From: Sphingopyxis sp. H115
GTDB lineage: Bacteria > Pseudomonadota > Alphaproteobacteria > Sphingomonadales > Sphingomonadaceae
Direction of reading: 5' to 3'
Assembly: GCF_001468465.1 (NCBI RefSeq)
Contig: NZ_LNSA01000001.1
Coordinates: forward strand, 62,001 to 126,000
DNA: 64,000 nt
In this document: piece by piece, positions 1 through 11,030 of the stretch
How the letters are laid out: each line of letters opens with the position of its first letter
How positions within the stretch are numbered: the stretch's first letter is position 1
Position numbers and translations under genes: made by a program
The notes under the pieces: model-generated
The model's input: only the letters and a program-made list of their open reading frames with translations
Database searches by the model: none
Told to the model about the DNA's origin: nothing

Positions 1-486
1 GTGAGCTGGCTCCCTATCATAGTTGCCGTGTTAAGTACGCAGGAGCCCGGACCAATGCGGGTGGTGCCTGAACCGCCGCTTGGCGAAGCTCGCCCGGCGA
101 CGAGCTGGAGCTGCAATTTTTTCGACGCGACTGGTGAAAGCTTCACCGTTGAAGGTCGATTTCCCGAGGCCCCTGTCGGCTGGGATCCGTATACTGAGCT
201 CGAGACTGTGGTGACGGGTCAGGCTCCTACAAATTTATTAGGTGCCAAGCGCGTTCGGCTGGCGAAGTCGGCACCAGAGGTGCGAGAATATTTGATGTAC
301 GAAGTCACACCCGAAAGCGTACGATATGATTTCAATTTTCAGTTTGTCCGCGACGCTCGTAGTTTGGCCACTGTAACCCGCTACACGCCGCCATCGGGTG
401 ACAAACTCGGTCAAATCGTGGCCTTCGCTACGGGGCACTGTCTCTCAAAATTTCACGCCGTCGGCGAAAAGGAAGCCGGGTCATGA
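1..486 (+). CDS. Hypothetical protein inserted upstream of nuoI
   Basis: I do not recognise this 161-residue protein. It opens with a GTG at the very first base of the window, so the true start could lie further upstream. The N-terminus is short and hydrophobic (WLPIIVAVL), which could be a signal peptide or the remains of one; the rest looks like a small soluble domain with two late cysteines at most. Its base composition is visibly lower in GC than the nuo genes that follow, and its codons include many A/T-ending ones that the neighbours avoid. The stop overlaps the nuoI start as ATGA, so it is cotranscribed with complex I genes. In related genomes nuoH normally sits directly before nuoI, so this looks like an insertion in the operon. 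No function is proposed. Confidence 0.6.
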   Translation: MSWLPIIVAVLSTQEPGPMRVVPEPPLGEARPATSWSCNFFDATGESFTVEGRFPEAPVGWDPYTELETVVTGQAPTNLLGAKRVRLAKSAPEVREYLMYEVTPESVRYDFNFQFVRDARSLATVTRYTPPSGDKLGQIVAFATGHCLSKFHAVGEKEAGS

Positions 487-965
487 TTGCCCATCTCGTC
501 AAAAGCTTCACCTTGTGGGAATTCGTGAAGGCGCATGCCCTCACGCTGAAATATTTCTTCAAGCCCAAGGCGACGATCAACTATCCGTTTGAAAAGAACC
601 CGCTCAGCCCGCGCTTCCGCGGCGAGCATGCGCTGCGTCGCTACCCGAACGGCGAGGAACGCTGCATCGCGTGCAAGCTGTGCGAAGCGGTGTGCCCGGC
701 GCAGGCGATCACGATCGAGGCCGAACCGCGCGACGATGGGTCGCGCCGCACGACGCGCTACGACATCGACATGACCAAGTGCATCTATTGCGGTTTCTGT
801 CAGGAAGCATGCCCGGTCGATGCGATCGTCGAGGGGCCGAACTTCGAATTCGCGACCGAAACGCGCGAGGAACTGCTCTATGACAAGGCCAAGCTGCTCG
901 CCAATGGCGACAAATGGGAACGCGCGATCGCGGCGAATCTTGCCGCCGACGCGCCCTATCGATAA
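483..965 (+). CDS. nuoI: NADH-quinone oxidoreductase subunit I
   Basis: NuoI is the ferredoxin-like subunit of complex I that carries the N6a and N6b [4Fe-4S] clusters and passes electrons toward the quinone site. The 160-residue product shows two CxxCxxCxxxCP motifs, with cysteines at about 61, 64, 67, 71 and 100, 103, 106, 110, exactly as expected for the family. The ATG overlaps the stop of the preceding gene and has an AGGAAG-like ribosome site. It is followed after 12 nt by nuoJ. Length is normal for alphaproteobacterial NuoI. Confidence 0.97.
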   Translation: MIAHLVKSFTLWEFVKAHALTLKYFFKPKATINYPFEKNPLSPRFRGEHALRRYPNGEERCIACKLCEAVCPAQAITIEAEPRDDGSRRTTRYDIDMTKCIYCGFCQEACPVDAIVEGPNFEFATETREELLYDKAKLLANGDKWERAIAANLAADAPYR

Positions 966-977
966 GGGCGCGCGCAC

Positions 978-1589
978 ATGATTCAGCTCTTCGCCTTTTA
1001 CCTCTTCGCGACCGTCGTCATCGCCTCCGCGGCGATGGTGATTTTCGCGCGCAACCCGGTCCACAGCGTCATGTGGCTGATCCTCGCCTTCTTCAACGCG
1101 GCGGGGCTGATGCTGCTCGCGGGGGCGGAGTTTATCGCGATGCTGCTCGTCATCGTCTATGTCGGCGCGGTCGCGGTGCTGTTCCTGTTCGTCGTGATGA
1201 TGCTCGACATCGATTTCGCGGAATTGCGTGCGGGTTTCGTGCGTTACCTGCCGCTCGGCGCGCTGGTCGCAATCATCCTTGCCGCTGAACTGGTGTTCGC
1301 GGTCGGTGCATGGAGCGCCGGCGGCGTCGATCTGGCCGCGCGCGCCGCACCGGCGGTGACCGACAAGAGCAATATCCAGCAGATCGGCGAGCTTCTCTAT
1401 ACGCGCTACATCTTCCTGTTCGAGGCGGCGGGTATCGTCCTGCTGGTCGCGATGATCGGCGCGATCGTGCTGACGCATCGCCAGCGCGGCGGCGTGCGCA
1501 CGCAGAATATCTCAAAGCAGAATCAACGCCGTCCGCAGGACGCGACGCGCCTCGTCGATCCGGGCGTCGGGCAGGGGATGGAATTGTGA
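978..1589 (+). CDS. nuoJ: NADH-quinone oxidoreductase subunit J
   Basis: NuoJ is a membrane subunit of complex I (ND6 counterpart) that takes part in proton translocation. The 203-residue protein has five hydrophobic segments; the conserved stretch with [17 protein letters not shown] near residues 56-75 is characteristic of the family. The C-terminal 40 residues are polar and rich in Gln, Arg and Asn. It lies between nuoI and nuoK, and its TGA overlaps the GTG start of nuoK (GTGA). Confidence 0.96.
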   Translation: MIQLFAFYLFATVVIASAAMVIFARNPVHSVMWLILAFFNAAGLMLLAGAEFIAMLLVIVYVGAVAVLFLFVVMMLDIDFAELRAGFVRYLPLGALVAIILAAELVFAVGAWSAGGVDLAARAAPAVTDKSNIQQIGELLYTRYIFLFEAAGIVLLVAMIGAIVLTHRQRGGVRTQNISKQNQRRPQDATRLVDPGVGQGMEL

Positions 1590-1891
1590 TTTCGGTCGGC
1601 CACTATCTCGCCGTTTCGGCGGTGCTGTTCACGCTCGGCGTGCTTGGCATCTTCATCAACCGCAAGAATATTATCGTCATCCTGATGGCGATCGAGCTGA
1701 TCCTGCTGGCAGTAAACATCAACCTCGTCGCGTTCAGCGCGGCGCTGAACGATCTCGTCGGACAGGTCTTCTCGATGTTCGTGCTGACCGTCGCCGCGGG
1801 TGAAGCTGCGATCGGTCTGGCCATTCTCGTTATCTATTTCCGCGGCCGCGGCACCATTGCCGTCGACGATGCCAACCGGATGAAGGGGTAA
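1586..1891 (+). CDS. nuoK: NADH-quinone oxidoreductase subunit K
   Basis: NuoK is the small three-helix complex I subunit (ND4L counterpart). The 101-residue product starts with GTG overlapping the nuoJ stop. It carries the family pattern GIFINRKN followed by a buried glutamate in the second helix ([11 protein letters not shown]) and a second glutamate in the third helix ([11 protein letters not shown]), both known to matter for proton pumping. Length matches the family. nuoL follows 4 nt after the stop. Confidence 0.96.
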   Translation: MISVGHYLAVSAVLFTLGVLGIFINRKNIIVILMAIELILLAVNINLVAFSAALNDLVGQVFSMFVLTVAAGEAAIGLAILVIYFRGRGTIAVDDANRMKG

Positions 1892-1895
1892 GCCG

Positions 1896-3944
1896 GTGAT
1901 TCAGGCGATCGTTTTCCTGCCGCTGCTGGCGGCGCTTGTTGCAGGGCTTGGCCAGCGCGCCATCGGTCCCTTCGCATCGAAGCTGGTCACCACGGGCGCG
2001 CTGTTCACGAGCTGCGCGCTGAGCTGGCCGATCTTTCTGTCGTTCGTGGCCAGCACGGGGCAGGCGGAAGTCGTGACCGTGTTGCATTGGGTCAGCTCGG
2101 GCGCCCTCCAGTTCAACTGGGAACTGCGCGTCGACACGCTGACGTCGGTCATGCTCGTCGTGATCACGACGGTGTCGGCGCTCGTCCACCTTTATTCATG
2201 GTCATACATGGAGGAAGACCCCGACCAGCCGCGCTTCTTCGCCTATCTCTCGCTCTTTACCTTCGCGATGCTGATGCTGGTGACCGCAGACAATCTCGTC
2301 CAGATGTTCTTCGGCTGGGAAGGCGTCGGTCTCGCATCCTATTTGCTCATCGGTTTCTGGTACAAGAAGCCCAGCGCCAATGCTGCGGCGATCAAAGCGT
2401 TCGTGGTCAACCGCGTTGGCGACCTTGGCTTCATGCTCGGCATATTCGGCACCTTCCTTGTGTTCGGCACCGTCTCGATCCCTGAGATTCTGGCGGCCGC
2501 ACAGGGCATGGCGGGCTCGTCGATCACCTTCATGGGAATGCGTCTCGACACGATGACGATCCTCTGTCTGCTGCTGTTCATCGGCGCGATGGGCAAGTCA
2601 GCGCAGCTTGGCCTCCACACCTGGCTTCCCGACGCGATGGAAGGCCCGACCCCGGTGTCGGCGCTGATCCATGCCGCGACGATGGTCACCGCGGGCGTCT
2701 TCATGGTGTGCCGCTTGTCGCCGATGTTCGAAACCGCGCCCATCGCGCTCGGCGTCGTGACCTTCGTCGGCGCTGCGACCTGCTTCTTCGCCGCAACCGT
2801 CGGCACGACGCAGTGGGACATCAAGCGCGTCATCGCCTATTCGACCTGTTCGCAGCTCGGCTACATGTTCTTCGCTGCGGGCGTCGGTGCCTATGGCGCA
2901 GCGATGTTTCACCTGTTCACGCACGCCTTCTTCAAGGCGCTGCTGTTCCTCGGTGCCGGCTCGGTCATCCATTCGATGCACCACGAACAGGACATGCGCT
3001 ATTATGGCGGCCTGCGGAAGCGCATCCCGATCACCTTCTGGGCGATGATGATGGGTACGCTGGCGATTACCGGCGTCGGTATCGCGGGCGTGGCGGGCTT
3101 TGCCGGCTTCCACTCGAAGGACGGCATTCTTGAAGCAGCCTTTGCTGCCGGCGGTGGCGGTCAGGTCGCCTTCTGGGTCGGCATCTTTGCCGCGCTGCTG
3201 ACGAGCTTCTATTCGTGGCGCCTCGTCTTCCTGACCTTCTATGGCAAGCCGCGCTGGGAACAGAGCGAGCATATCCAGCATGCGGTTCACGATGATCACG
3301 GCCACGGTCATGACGATCAAGGGCATGCGCCGCACGACGAGCACCACCTTCATGACGCGTCCGGCGACGGGACCGCAGGCTATCATCCGCACGAAAGCCC
3401 TTGGCCGATGCTTGTGCCGCTGATCGTGCTGTCGATCGGCGCAGTGTTCGCGGGCTTCGTCTTTGCGCACCCGTTCATCTATCCCGAGGAAGGCATGGCC
3501 TTCTGGGCGGGTAGTATCGCATTTGACGAGCATCTGATGCACGCCGCGCACGAAGTGCCGACCTGGGTGAAGTGGACGCCGTTTACGGTGATGGCGATCG
3601 GGCTATTCTTGGCGTGGAACAGCTATATCCGCAACACCACCTTGCCGGCGCGCTTCGTGGCGCAGTTCAAGCTGCTCCACCAGTTCCTGTACAACAAATG
3701 GTATTTCGACGAGCTGTATAACGTCCTCTTCGTGAAGCCCGCCTTCTGGATCGGCCGCTTCTTCTGGAAGAAGGGCGACGAAGGCACCATCGACCGCTTC
3801 GGTCCCGATGGCGCTGCGGCGCTCGTCGCTGGGGGGACCCGTCTCGCGGTCCGGCTGCAATCGGGTTATGTTTATGGATATGCGTTTGTGATGCTGCTCG
3901 GTCTTGTCGGCCTCGCCAGCTGGGCCATGGTGAATTTCCTGTGA
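1896..3944 (+). CDS. nuoL: NADH-quinone oxidoreductase subunit L
   Basis: NuoL is the most distal antiporter-like proton-pumping subunit of complex I. The 682-residue protein has the proton-conducting membrane core, with the [18 protein letters not shown] helix and the [24 protein letters not shown] signature in two parts, followed by a lateral helix and the C-terminal anchor. Between about residues 460 and 502 there is a loop very rich in His, Asp and Gly (more than a dozen histidines), which interrupts two membrane helices. The start is GTG 4 nt after nuoK; the stop overlaps the nuoM start. His-rich loops at this place occur in other alphaproteobacterial NuoL proteins, to my knowledge. Confidence 0.97.
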   Translation: MIQAIVFLPLLAALVAGLGQRAIGPFASKLVTTGALFTSCALSWPIFLSFVASTGQAEVVTVLHWVSSGALQFNWELRVDTLTSVMLVVITTVSALVHLYSWSYMEEDPDQPRFFAYLSLFTFAMLMLVTADNLVQMFFGWEGVGLASYLLIGFWYKKPSANAAAIKAFVVNRVGDLGFMLGIFGTFLVFGTVSIPEILAAAQGMAGSSITFMGMRLDTMTILCLLLFIGAMGKSAQLGLHTWLPDAMEGPTPVSALIHAATMVTAGVFMVCRLSPMFETAPIALGVVTFVGAATCFFAATVGTTQWDIKRVIAYSTCSQLGYMFFAAGVGAYGAAMFHLFTHAFFKALLFLGAGSVIHSMHHEQDMRYYGGLRKRIPITFWAMMMGTLAITGVGIAGVAGFAGFHSKDGILEAAFAAGGGGQVAFWVGIFAALLTSFYSWRLVFLTFYGKPRWEQSEHIQHAVHDDHGHGHDDQGHAPHDEHHLHDASGDGTAGYHPHESPWPMLVPLIVLSIGAVFAGFVFAHPFIYPEEGMAFWAGSIAFDEHLMHAAHEVPTWVKWTPFTVMAIGLFLAWNSYIRNTTLPARFVAQFKLLHQFLYNKWYFDELYNVLFVKPAFWIGRFFWKKGDEGTIDRFGPDGAAALVAGGTRLAVRLQSGYVYGYAFVMLLGLVGLASWAMVNFL

Positions 3945-5494
3945 GCGGCTTTCCCATCCTTTCGCTGATGCTGGCGGTTCCGCTTGTCGGCGCCATCGTC
4001 TGTCTGTTTGTCGGCGACAAAGCCTCGCGCTTCGTCGCGCTCGGCGCGACGTTCGCGACGTTCGTCCTCGGTTGCATCCTTTGGGCGAATTTCGATATCG
4101 GCGGCGCGCAGTGGCAGTTCACCGAACGCGCCGATCTGTTCGGCCGCTTCCAGTGGGCCCTCGGCATCGATGGCATGGCATTGATGCTGATCATGCTCAG
4201 CGTCTTCCTGATGCCGCTTTGCATTCTTGCGAGTTGGGATGCGATCAAACAACGCGTTGGGCTCTACATGGCGATGTTCCTGATCATGGAAGTCGTGATG
4301 ATCGGCGTCTTCATGGCGCAGGATTTGCTGCTCTTTTACATTTTCTTTGAGGCCGGCCTGATCCCGATGTATTTCATCATCGGCATCTGGGGTGGCGCGA
4401 ACCGCAAATATGCGGCGTTCAAATTCTTCCTCTACACGCTGCTCGGATCCGTGCTGATGCTGATCGCGATGATCGCGATGATCATGGAAGCAGGCACGAC
4501 CGACATCCCGACGCTGCTGAGCTACAACTTCCCGCCGGAAATGCAGACCTGGCTGTGGCTCGCCTTTTTCGCCAGCCTTGCGGTCAAGATGCCAATGTGG
4601 CCCGTCCACACCTGGCTTCCCGACGCGCACGTCCAGGCGCCGACCGCGGGGTCGATGATCCTCGCGGGCGTGCTGCTGAAGCTCGGCGCCTATGGTTTTC
4701 TGCGCTTCATGATGCCGATGTTCCCCGATGCGTCGGGGCAGTTGATGTGGATCGTCTTCGCGCTGTCGATGATCGCGGTGGTCTACACCAGCCTCGTCGC
4801 GCTGGTGCAGAACGACATGAAGAAGCTCATCGCTTACTCGTCGGTCGCGCACATGGCGATTGTCACCGCGGGCCTGTTCGCTTTCAACCAGCAGGGCATC
4901 GAAGGTGCGCTGATCATCATGCTCAGCCATGGCGTCGTTTCGGCTGCGCTCTTCTTCTGCGTCGGCGTGATCTACGACCGGCTCCACACGCGCGAGATCG
5001 ACCGTTACGGCGGGCTCGCGGTAAACATGCCGGTCTATGCGCTGTTCTTCATGCTGTTCACCATGGCGTCGATCGGGCTGCCCGGCACCAGCGGGTTCGT
5101 CGGCGAGTTCCTGAGCCTCGCGGGCATCTACGAAGCTTCGAGCTTGGTAGCCTTCGTTTGCACAACCGGCATCATTCTCGGCGCCGCGTACATGCTCTAT
5201 CTCTACCGCCGCGTCGTGTTCGGCGAACTCACCAAGGACGATGTGAAGGCGATGCCTGACCTCAACGCACGCGAATGGACGATCATGGTGCCGCTGGCCG
5301 CTGTGGCGCTGTGGATGGGCGTCTATCCCGAAAGCTTCCTTGCCCCGATGCGCGGCGATGTGACCACGGTGGTAGCGCGCCTTGCGCCGGCGAAGCCTGC
5401 GGGCGACGCGCATCTTACCGCCGGCAAGCCGAAGCCCGCTGCGACGCATGGTGAAACCACCCATGGCTCCGCTCATGCGGGAGGCGTCCAATGA
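3941..5494 (+). CDS. nuoM: NADH-quinone oxidoreductase subunit M
   Basis: NuoM is the second antiporter-like proton-pumping subunit of complex I. The 517-residue protein shows about 14 membrane helices, the conserved glutamate helix ([20 protein letters not shown]) and the [22 protein letters not shown] signature region of the proton channel. It starts with GTG overlapping the nuoL stop (GTGA) and its own stop overlaps the nuoN ATG. The last 40 residues are an Ala, His and Gly-rich tail of low complexity that is probably cytoplasmic. Confidence 0.97.
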   Translation: MSGFPILSLMLAVPLVGAIVCLFVGDKASRFVALGATFATFVLGCILWANFDIGGAQWQFTERADLFGRFQWALGIDGMALMLIMLSVFLMPLCILASWDAIKQRVGLYMAMFLIMEVVMIGVFMAQDLLLFYIFFEAGLIPMYFIIGIWGGANRKYAAFKFFLYTLLGSVLMLIAMIAMIMEAGTTDIPTLLSYNFPPEMQTWLWLAFFASLAVKMPMWPVHTWLPDAHVQAPTAGSMILAGVLLKLGAYGFLRFMMPMFPDASGQLMWIVFALSMIAVVYTSLVALVQNDMKKLIAYSSVAHMAIVTAGLFAFNQQGIEGALIIMLSHGVVSAALFFCVGVIYDRLHTREIDRYGGLAVNMPVYALFFMLFTMASIGLPGTSGFVGEFLSLAGIYEASSLVAFVCTTGIILGAAYMLYLYRRVVFGELTKDDVKAMPDLNAREWTIMVPLAAVALWMGVYPESFLAPMRGDVTTVVARLAPAKPAGDAHLTAGKPKPAATHGETTHGSAHAGGVQ

Positions 5495-6921
5495 GCGCCG
5501 ATCTCGCCCTTATCTGGCCCGAACTGATCCTGACGATCGGGGGGCTGATCACACTGATGCTCGGCACCTTCATGGGCGACCGGCAGGTCGGCATCTATCA
5601 GCTCAGCGCGCTGCTGACGCTCGCTGCTGCGGCGGCTGCCGTGGTCGCGCTGTTCGGGGTCGAGGCGACGGTCTTTTCAGGCACGCTCTCGGTAGACAGC
5701 TTCGGCGGCTTCGCCAAACTGCTGATCTATGCCGCTAGCTTCGTCTGCATCGTCATCGCGCCGCGCTTCTTCAGCGGCGGGATGCGCGCCGAATATCCGA
5801 CCCTGATCCTGTTTGCCGCGCTCGGCATGGGAATCATGGCCTCGGCACGCGATCTGATGACGCTCTACGTCGGGCTCGAACTTAACAGCCTTGCGGCCTA
5901 TGTGCTCGCCAGCTTCATGCGCACCGATGAACGGTCGAGCGAAGCGGGCCTCAAATATTTCGTTCTCGGCGCGCTCGCGTCGGGCATGCTGCTCTATGGC
6001 ATCTCGTTGCTCTACGGTTTTTCGGGAACCACCGATTTTGCGGGCATCGCAAAGGTCATGGGTGGCGAGCTCAACATCGGCCTGATTTTTGGGATCGTCT
6101 TTGTGCTTGCGGGTCTCGGCTTCAAGATCAGCGCCGTGCCGTTCCACATGTGGACCCCCGACGTCTATGAAGGCGCGCCCACCCCGGTGACGACCTTCTT
6201 CGCCACCGCGCCCAAGGTCGCGGCGATGGCGCTGATGACGCGCGTCGTGATCGACGCGATGGGACCCGCCGTCGGCGCGTGGCAGCAGATCGTCATCTTC
6301 CTTGCTCTCGCGTCGATCATCCTCGGTGCGGTCGGTGCGATCGGGCAGAAGAATATCAAACGCCTGCTGGCCTATTCGTCGATCAACAATGTCGGTTTCA
6401 TGCTCGTCGGCCTAGCTGCCGGAACGCAGCAGGGTGTCGAAGGCGTGCTGACCTACCTGCTTGTCTATATGCTGACGACGCTCGGCGCCTTTCTCGTCGT
6501 GCTCCGGCTGCGTGATGCCGACGGGAACCAGGTCGAAAGCATCGCTGCGATGGCCGGCCTGTCGCAGCGGCGCCCGGGGCTTGCGGCGGCGATGGCGGTT
6601 TTCCTGTTCAGCCTCGCCGGCATTCCGCCGCTGTTCGGTTTCTGGCCGAAATATCTGGTGTTCGAGGCCGCAGTGAACGCGAACCTCGTGCCGCTGGCGG
6701 TCGCGGGCATCGTCGCTTCGGTGATCGGCGCCTTTTATTATATCGCTATCATCAAGACGATGTATTTCGACGATAAATCGGAGACTGAGTTTTCCGGTGG
6801 CGGCGCGATCGTCGAGGATGCGGTGATCACCGCGAGCGCGCTGTGGCTGTCGGTCATCGGCTATCTCTTCATTCCCGTGCTGGCGGTCCTTTCGGCCAGC
6901 GCCGCTGCGGTGCTGTTCTGA
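5491..6921 (+). CDS. nuoN: NADH-quinone oxidoreductase subunit N
   Basis: NuoN is the third antiporter-like proton-pumping subunit, next to NuoK in the membrane arm. The 476-residue protein shows the [10 protein letters not shown] glutamate helix and the [23 protein letters not shown] signature split over two helices, both typical. The ATG overlaps the nuoM stop. This is the last complex I gene in the cluster; birA follows without a gap, and its reading frame runs through the end of nuoN. Confidence 0.97.
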   Translation: MSADLALIWPELILTIGGLITLMLGTFMGDRQVGIYQLSALLTLAAAAAAVVALFGVEATVFSGTLSVDSFGGFAKLLIYAASFVCIVIAPRFFSGGMRAEYPTLILFAALGMGIMASARDLMTLYVGLELNSLAAYVLASFMRTDERSSEAGLKYFVLGALASGMLLYGISLLYGFSGTTDFAGIAKVMGGELNIGLIFGIVFVLAGLGFKISAVPFHMWTPDVYEGAPTPVTTFFATAPKVAAMALMTRVVIDAMGPAVGAWQQIVIFLALASIILGAVGAIGQKNIKRLLAYSSINNVGFMLVGLAAGTQQGVEGVLTYLLVYMLTTLGAFLVVLRLRDADGNQVESIAAMAGLSQRRPGLAAAMAVFLFSLAGIPPLFGFWPKYLVFEAAVNANLVPLAVAGIVASVIGAFYYIAIIKTMYFDDKSETEFSGGGAIVEDAVITASALWLSVIGYLFIPVLAVLSASAAAVLF

Positions 6922-7646
6922 TACCGCCGATTGAGCGGGTAGCGCAGACAGGTTCGACCAACGCCGACCTGCTGGCGCGGCTGGCGGGTGGCGAGCATGT
7001 CGGCGAAGGGCATTGGCTGCTCGCCGATCGCCAGACCGCCGGGCGCGGCCGTCTGGGCCGCGGCTGGAACGACGGACGAGGCAATTTCATGGGCTCGACT
7101 GTCGTCCACCTGACGATCGGCGATCCGTCGGCAGCAACGCTGGCGCTCGTCGCGGGTGTCGCCCTGGCAAAAACCGTCGCCGCGCTGGCCCCCGAGATCG
7201 AGGCGCAGCTCAAATGGCCCAACGACCTGTTGGTGGACGGGAAGAAATGCGCCGGCATTTTGATGGAACGCACCGGCAATGCGGTCGTCATCGGCATCGG
7301 CGTCAACCTGATCGCCGCGCCCGAATTGCCCGATCGGCCGACCGCGACGCTGGCGGGAAAGGGGGCCGCGATCGACCGCGACCATTTCGCCAATGCGCTC
7401 GGCATCGCGATGATCGACGCGCTCTGGACCTGGCGGCAGGAAGGCGTCGCGAGCATCGTCCGCGCATGGCTGCCGCAGGCCCATCCCCTAGGCACGCCGC
7501 TCCGCGTATCCGAGCAGGGCATCGACGGCTATTTCGACGGTCTTGCAGAAGATGGTGCGCTGCGCTTGCGCCGCGATGGCGGTGAGACCATGGTAATCCA
7601 CGCAGGAGACGTAGAATTGCGGCGTCCGGTCGAGGAGGGGAATTAG
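6843..7646 (+). CDS. birA: Biotin--[acetyl-CoA-carboxylase] ligase, short form
   Basis: BirA activates biotin with ATP and attaches it to the carboxyl carrier protein of acetyl-CoA carboxylase. Recognisable motifs are GSTNADLL, the GRGRLGRGW biotinyl-AMP loop, [12 protein letters not shown] and GIGVNL. There is no N-terminal helix-turn-helix, so it is the catalytic-only form and not a biotin repressor. The coordinates use the only canonical in-frame start, a GTG inside nuoN. The first 25 or so residues then overlap nuoN and look non-homologous; the natural start is more likely near 6918-6921, where CTG and ATA codons overlap the nuoN stop. The family homology begins just after that point. Confidence 0.9.
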   Translation: MAVGHRLSLHSRAGGPFGQRRCGAVLIPPIERVAQTGSTNADLLARLAGGEHVGEGHWLLADRQTAGRGRLGRGWNDGRGNFMGSTVVHLTIGDPSAATLALVAGVALAKTVAALAPEIEAQLKWPNDLLVDGKKCAGILMERTGNAVVIGIGVNLIAAPELPDRPTATLAGKGAAIDRDHFANALGIAMIDALWTWRQEGVASIVRAWLPQAHPLGTPLRVSEQGIDGYFDGLAEDGALRLRRDGGETMVIHAGDVELRRPVEEGN

Positions 7647-7647
7647 G

Positions 7648-8445
7648 GTGTCCATTCAGATGCTGCTCGCGATCGACGTCGGCAACACCAACGCCAAGTT
7701 CGCTCTTTTTCGCGGTACCGACCTGCTCGCGCGCTGGCGCATCGCAACCGATGACCGTCGTACCGCCGACGAATATATCGTCTGGCTCGACCAGCTGATG
7801 CGGATCGAAGGCTATGATCGCACCGACGTCGAGGCGGTGATCATTTCGACCGTCGTTCCGCGCGCGCTGCACAATCTCCAGCTGCTCGCGCATCGATATT
7901 TCGGGGTCGACGCACTTGTCGCGGGTCGCGATCCGGTGACCTGGGGCATAGCGCTCAAGGTAGCCGAGCCGCAATCGGTCGGCGCGGACCGCGCGGTCAA
8001 CGCCATCTCGGCGCAGGCGGTCGAACCGGGGCGCGACAAGCTGGTCATCAGCTTCGGAACGGCGACGACGCTCGACCATATCGGCCCGGACGGCGCCTAT
8101 CTTGGCGGCATCATCGCGCCGGGGGTCAACCTGTCGCTCGAAGCGCTGGTCGCGGCTGCGGCGAAGCTGCCGCGTATCGCGATCGAGGCGCCTGAGACTG
8201 CCAGCGTGATCGGCCGCACGACCGAAAGCCAGATGCTCATCGGCGTCTATTGGGGCTATGTCGCGATGATCGAGGGGCTGATCGCGCGCATGAAAGCCGA
8301 AATAGCCAATCCGTTGACCATCATTGCAACGGGCGGCCTTGCGACGCTTTTCCAGGAACAGGCGCATCTGTTCGATCGCATCGAGCCCGACCTGACCTTG
8401 AACGGATTGATGCACCTTTATCATCAACGGAATGGAAGCATATGA
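7648..8445 (+). CDS. coaX: Type III pantothenate kinase
   Basis: CoaX phosphorylates pantothenate, the first committed step of coenzyme A synthesis; this type needs a monovalent cation and is not inhibited by CoA. The 265-residue protein has the ASKHA-fold phosphate loop DVGNTN at about residues 10-15, the GADRAVN substrate motif near residue 111 and the SFGTATTLD motif near residue 132. The GTG start is preceded by GAGGAGGGG. It lies one base after birA, and its stop overlaps the ATG of the ribonuclease J gene. Confidence 0.95.
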   Translation: MSIQMLLAIDVGNTNAKFALFRGTDLLARWRIATDDRRTADEYIVWLDQLMRIEGYDRTDVEAVIISTVVPRALHNLQLLAHRYFGVDALVAGRDPVTWGIALKVAEPQSVGADRAVNAISAQAVEPGRDKLVISFGTATTLDHIGPDGAYLGGIIAPGVNLSLEALVAAAAKLPRIAIEAPETASVIGRTTESQMLIGVYWGYVAMIEGLIARMKAEIANPLTIIATGGLATLFQEQAHLFDRIEPDLTLNGLMHLYHQRNGSI

Positions 8446-10076
8446 CGAATCCGGGCAAGGAGCTGCTCTTCCTCGCGCTGGGCGGGTCGGGCGAGATCGG
8501 CATGAACGCCAATCTCTATGGCTGCGACGGCAAATGGATCATGGCCGACCTTGGCGTGACCTTTGGCAGCCATGATTATCCGGGCATCGACATCGTCATG
8601 CCCGACCTCGAGTTCATCGAGGATCGCAAGCATGACCTTTTGGGCATCATACTCACGCACGGGCATGAGGATCATATCGGTGCGATCCCCTATCTTGCCG
8701 CCGATCTTGGCGTGCCGCTCTATGCCAACCGCTTCACCGCGGGGCTGATCGCACACAAGCTCGCCGAAGAGGGACTGGAAAAGGAAGTCGAAATCAAGGT
8801 CGTCGATATAGACGACAGTTTCCAGCTGGGGCCGTTCGGCATCCGGCTTGTCCCGCTTGCGCATTCAATCCTCGAAATGAGCGCGGTGGTGATTGACACG
8901 CCCTATGGCCGGGTTTTTCACACCGGCGACTGGAAACTCGACGAAGAACCGATCCTTGGGCAGCCCGCGACCGCCACGGCGCTGACCGCGATCGGCGATG
9001 AAGGCGTGGACGTGCTCGTGTGCGATTCGACCAATGCTTTCAACCCCGACGCGTCGGGAAGCGAAGGCGGGCTGCGCAAGGGACTGGAGCAGGCGGTCGG
9101 CGCGGCGAAGGGGAGGGTGGTCGTCACCACCTTTGCATCGAACGCCGCGCGGCTCGCGACATTGGGCGAAGTTGCACGGGCGACCGGGCGCACGCTTTGC
9201 GTTGCGGGCCGCTCGCTCGACCGCATCCTTGGCGTCGCGCGCTCGGTCGGCTACCTCAAGGATTTTCCGCCATCGGTCGATTTCGACGAGGCGATGCGCC
9301 TGCCGCGCGACAAGGTGATGGTGATCGCGACGGGCGGGCAGGGCGAACCGCGCGCCGCGCTGGCGCGCATGGCCGCCGATATGCACCAGATCAAGCTCGA
9401 GGCGGGCGACACCGTCGTCTTCTCGTCGAAGCAGATTCCCGGCAATGAAGTCGCGATCGGGCGCATCATGAACCAGCTCGCCGCCAAGGACGTGCTGACC
9501 GTGACCGAGAAGCAGGCGCATATCCACGTCAGTGGCCATCCGGGGCAGCCCGAACTGGCGGCGCTCTATGGCTGGCTCAGGCCCAAGCTCGTCGTGCCGG
9601 TGCACGGCGAGATCCGTCATATGCACGAACAGGCGCGCTTCGCGCTCGAAAAGCGCGTGCCCGACGCGTTGATCCAGGAGAATGGCGATTTGGTGCAGCT
9701 CGCACCCGGTCCTGCGAGGATCGTCGAGCGCGTTCGTGCGGGACGATTGATCCTCGACGGCGACGTCATCCTGCCTGCCGACGGAGAGACGATGGGCGAG
9801 CGACGCAAGCTGTCGCTCAACGGCCATATCACCGTCGCGGCCATCTTTTTGGACAAGCGTTTCGTCGAAAGCGCGATCAGCTATCGCGGCGTGCCGGTCG
9901 AGGACGAGCGCGAAGCCTTTATCGACGAGATGCGCGAAGCTGCGCAGCAGGCGGCGACCGGCCCCGCGCGCGACGAGGAAAAGCTGCGCGAGGCGATCCG
10001 ACTTGGCGTGCGGCGTATCGCGACCGACTGGACGGGTAAGAAGCCTGTCGTCGACGTGATGCTGGTCGATATCTGA
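8442..10076 (+). CDS. rnj: Ribonuclease J (metallo-beta-lactamase/beta-CASP)
   Basis: Ribonuclease J is a 5'-3' exonuclease and endonuclease used in RNA processing and decay. The 544-residue protein has the metallo-beta-lactamase zinc motif THGHEDH at residues 72-78, a downstream HTGDWKLD motif, the beta-CASP region with STKQ-like SSKQIPGNE and the [13 protein letters not shown] motif, then a C-terminal domain. Length is normal. The ATG overlaps the coaX stop (ATGA), which makes coupled translation likely. It was annotated in many genomes simply as a beta-lactamase-fold hydrolase. Confidence 0.94.
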   Translation: MTNPGKELLFLALGGSGEIGMNANLYGCDGKWIMADLGVTFGSHDYPGIDIVMPDLEFIEDRKHDLLGIILTHGHEDHIGAIPYLAADLGVPLYANRFTAGLIAHKLAEEGLEKEVEIKVVDIDDSFQLGPFGIRLVPLAHSILEMSAVVIDTPYGRVFHTGDWKLDEEPILGQPATATALTAIGDEGVDVLVCDSTNAFNPDASGSEGGLRKGLEQAVGAAKGRVVVTTFASNAARLATLGEVARATGRTLCVAGRSLDRILGVARSVGYLKDFPPSVDFDEAMRLPRDKVMVIATGGQGEPRAALARMAADMHQIKLEAGDTVVFSSKQIPGNEVAIGRIMNQLAAKDVLTVTEKQAHIHVSGHPGQPELAALYGWLRPKLVVPVHGEIRHMHEQARFALEKRVPDALIQENGDLVQLAPGPARIVERVRAGRLILDGDVILPADGETMGERRKLSLNGHITVAAIFLDKRFVESAISYRGVPVEDEREAFIDEMREAAQQAATGPARDEEKLREAIRLGVRRIATDWTGKKPVVDVMLVDI

Positions 10077-10092
10077 GCTGGAGACAAACGCG

Positions 10093-10353
10093 ATGAAGTG
10101 GACTTCGGCGCTCGCCATCTATCTGCTCTTCTGGGCATTCAGTGCCTTTTTCGTGCTGCCCTTCCATGGCCGGCGCGCGGGCGATGACGCGACGCCGCTT
10201 GTGCGCGGACAGGAACCGGGCGCGCCCGCGACTTTCCGCCCGGGCCGCATATTGCTCCAGATGACGATCGCCGCGACCATTGCCTTTGGGCTTTACTATA
10301 TTGCCTATGTCACCGGCTGGGCCGACCCCGATGTGCTGACCGGGCGCGCCTGA
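10093..10353 (+). CDS. DUF1467 family small membrane protein
   Basis: This 86-residue protein has two membrane helices (about residues 5-25 and 55-77) joined by a polar loop with FxxGRRAGDDATPLVRGQEPGAP, a pattern I associate with the DUF1467 family of alphaproteobacteria. It starts 16 nt after rnj on the same strand, behind a weak GGAG site, and appears to end that operon. Function is unknown. Confidence 0.8.
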   Translation: MKWTSALAIYLLFWAFSAFFVLPFHGRRAGDDATPLVRGQEPGAPATFRPGRILLQMTIAATIAFGLYYIAYVTGWADPDVLTGRA

Positions 10354-10944
10354 ACGAGCGCGCCAGATCTTGCTCGCATCATGGCTTTTATTTGCCCGTT
10401 TGCCCGCTGCAAAATCACATCTTGGGGAACGGGCAGGCAGAGAGCGCGCTCTTCCGCAAATTTGAGATAAGCCCGCTCTGAGGATGCGGCCAATCAGACC
10501 GTGTGAAATCGCAACCACCGATCCTTGAGCATGGTCCGGCCTTTGCGCTGCACGCTCGGAAGCCGCTTCATAGCGCTCATCGTCGGGTGATCTGAAGAAC
10601 CAGTCAAAGGGTGTCGCGCCATCGAGCCCGTCCGGCCACCGGGCATCGATATCGAAGTGCTCAACCCGTCCCAAGAGCCAACCGAAACCTCCGCCAGCCG
10701 ATCATCATAATGCACATCGGGAAACCGGCCACAGCCAGCTACAATCGAAACGGTCTGCAGGGTTCTTCCCAGTGGGCTTGCGACCAGACCGTCGAACTCG
10801 ATCCCGAGAGCAGAAAGCCTTTCACCGCAATGCTTTACCTGCACGATCCCGGTGTTGGTCAACGGACAGACGAGTTTTCCCAAAAAAACGGCCCGCAGCG
10901 TTCCACTCGGTCTCGCCATGGCGGATCAGATAGATTTCAGTCAT
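10354..10944 (-). pseudogene. Broken histidine phosphatase (phosphoglycerate mutase-like) gene
   Basis: A clear histidine phosphatase is readable on the minus strand, but only by switching frame at least three times. It begins at the ATG at 10944 with the catalytic motif LIRHGETEW. The frame shifts at a run of seven A residues (10882-10888), continues with PLTNTGIVQVKHCGERL and LVASPLGRT, shifts again near 10662 into HFDIDARWPDGLDGATPFDW and the second catalytic motif VVAISHG, and shifts a third time near 10480 into LKFAEERALCLPVPQDV. The 3' end runs into the end of the DUF1467 gene and the original stop is not evident. Both catalytic histidine motifs survive, so decay looks recent. Substrate of the intact ancestor is unknown. 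Confidence 0.8.
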
Positions 10945-10967
10945 CGACACTTCGGATATCGCGGCTT

Positions 10968-10981
10968 CTGGCAATTGCCAG
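10968..10981. promoter_or_regulatory. 14-bp palindrome upstream of the phosphatase pseudogene
   Basis: The sequence CTGGCAATTGCCAG is a perfect inverted repeat located 24 nt upstream of the start of the broken phosphatase gene, in the gap between it and the 3' end of the coiled-coil gene. The place suits an operator or a promoter-proximal site. No regulator is known for it and it may be chance. Confidence 0.25.
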
Positions 10982-11030
10982 ATTGGCCGGATTGACCGCA
11001 ATCGGGCAATCCGGCGTGTTGACATGCTGA

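Noticed and set aside
3872-5491. A 539-codon open frame opposite nuoM
   Set aside because: It is an antisense shadow of nuoM with His/Arg/Asp-rich composition and no domain.
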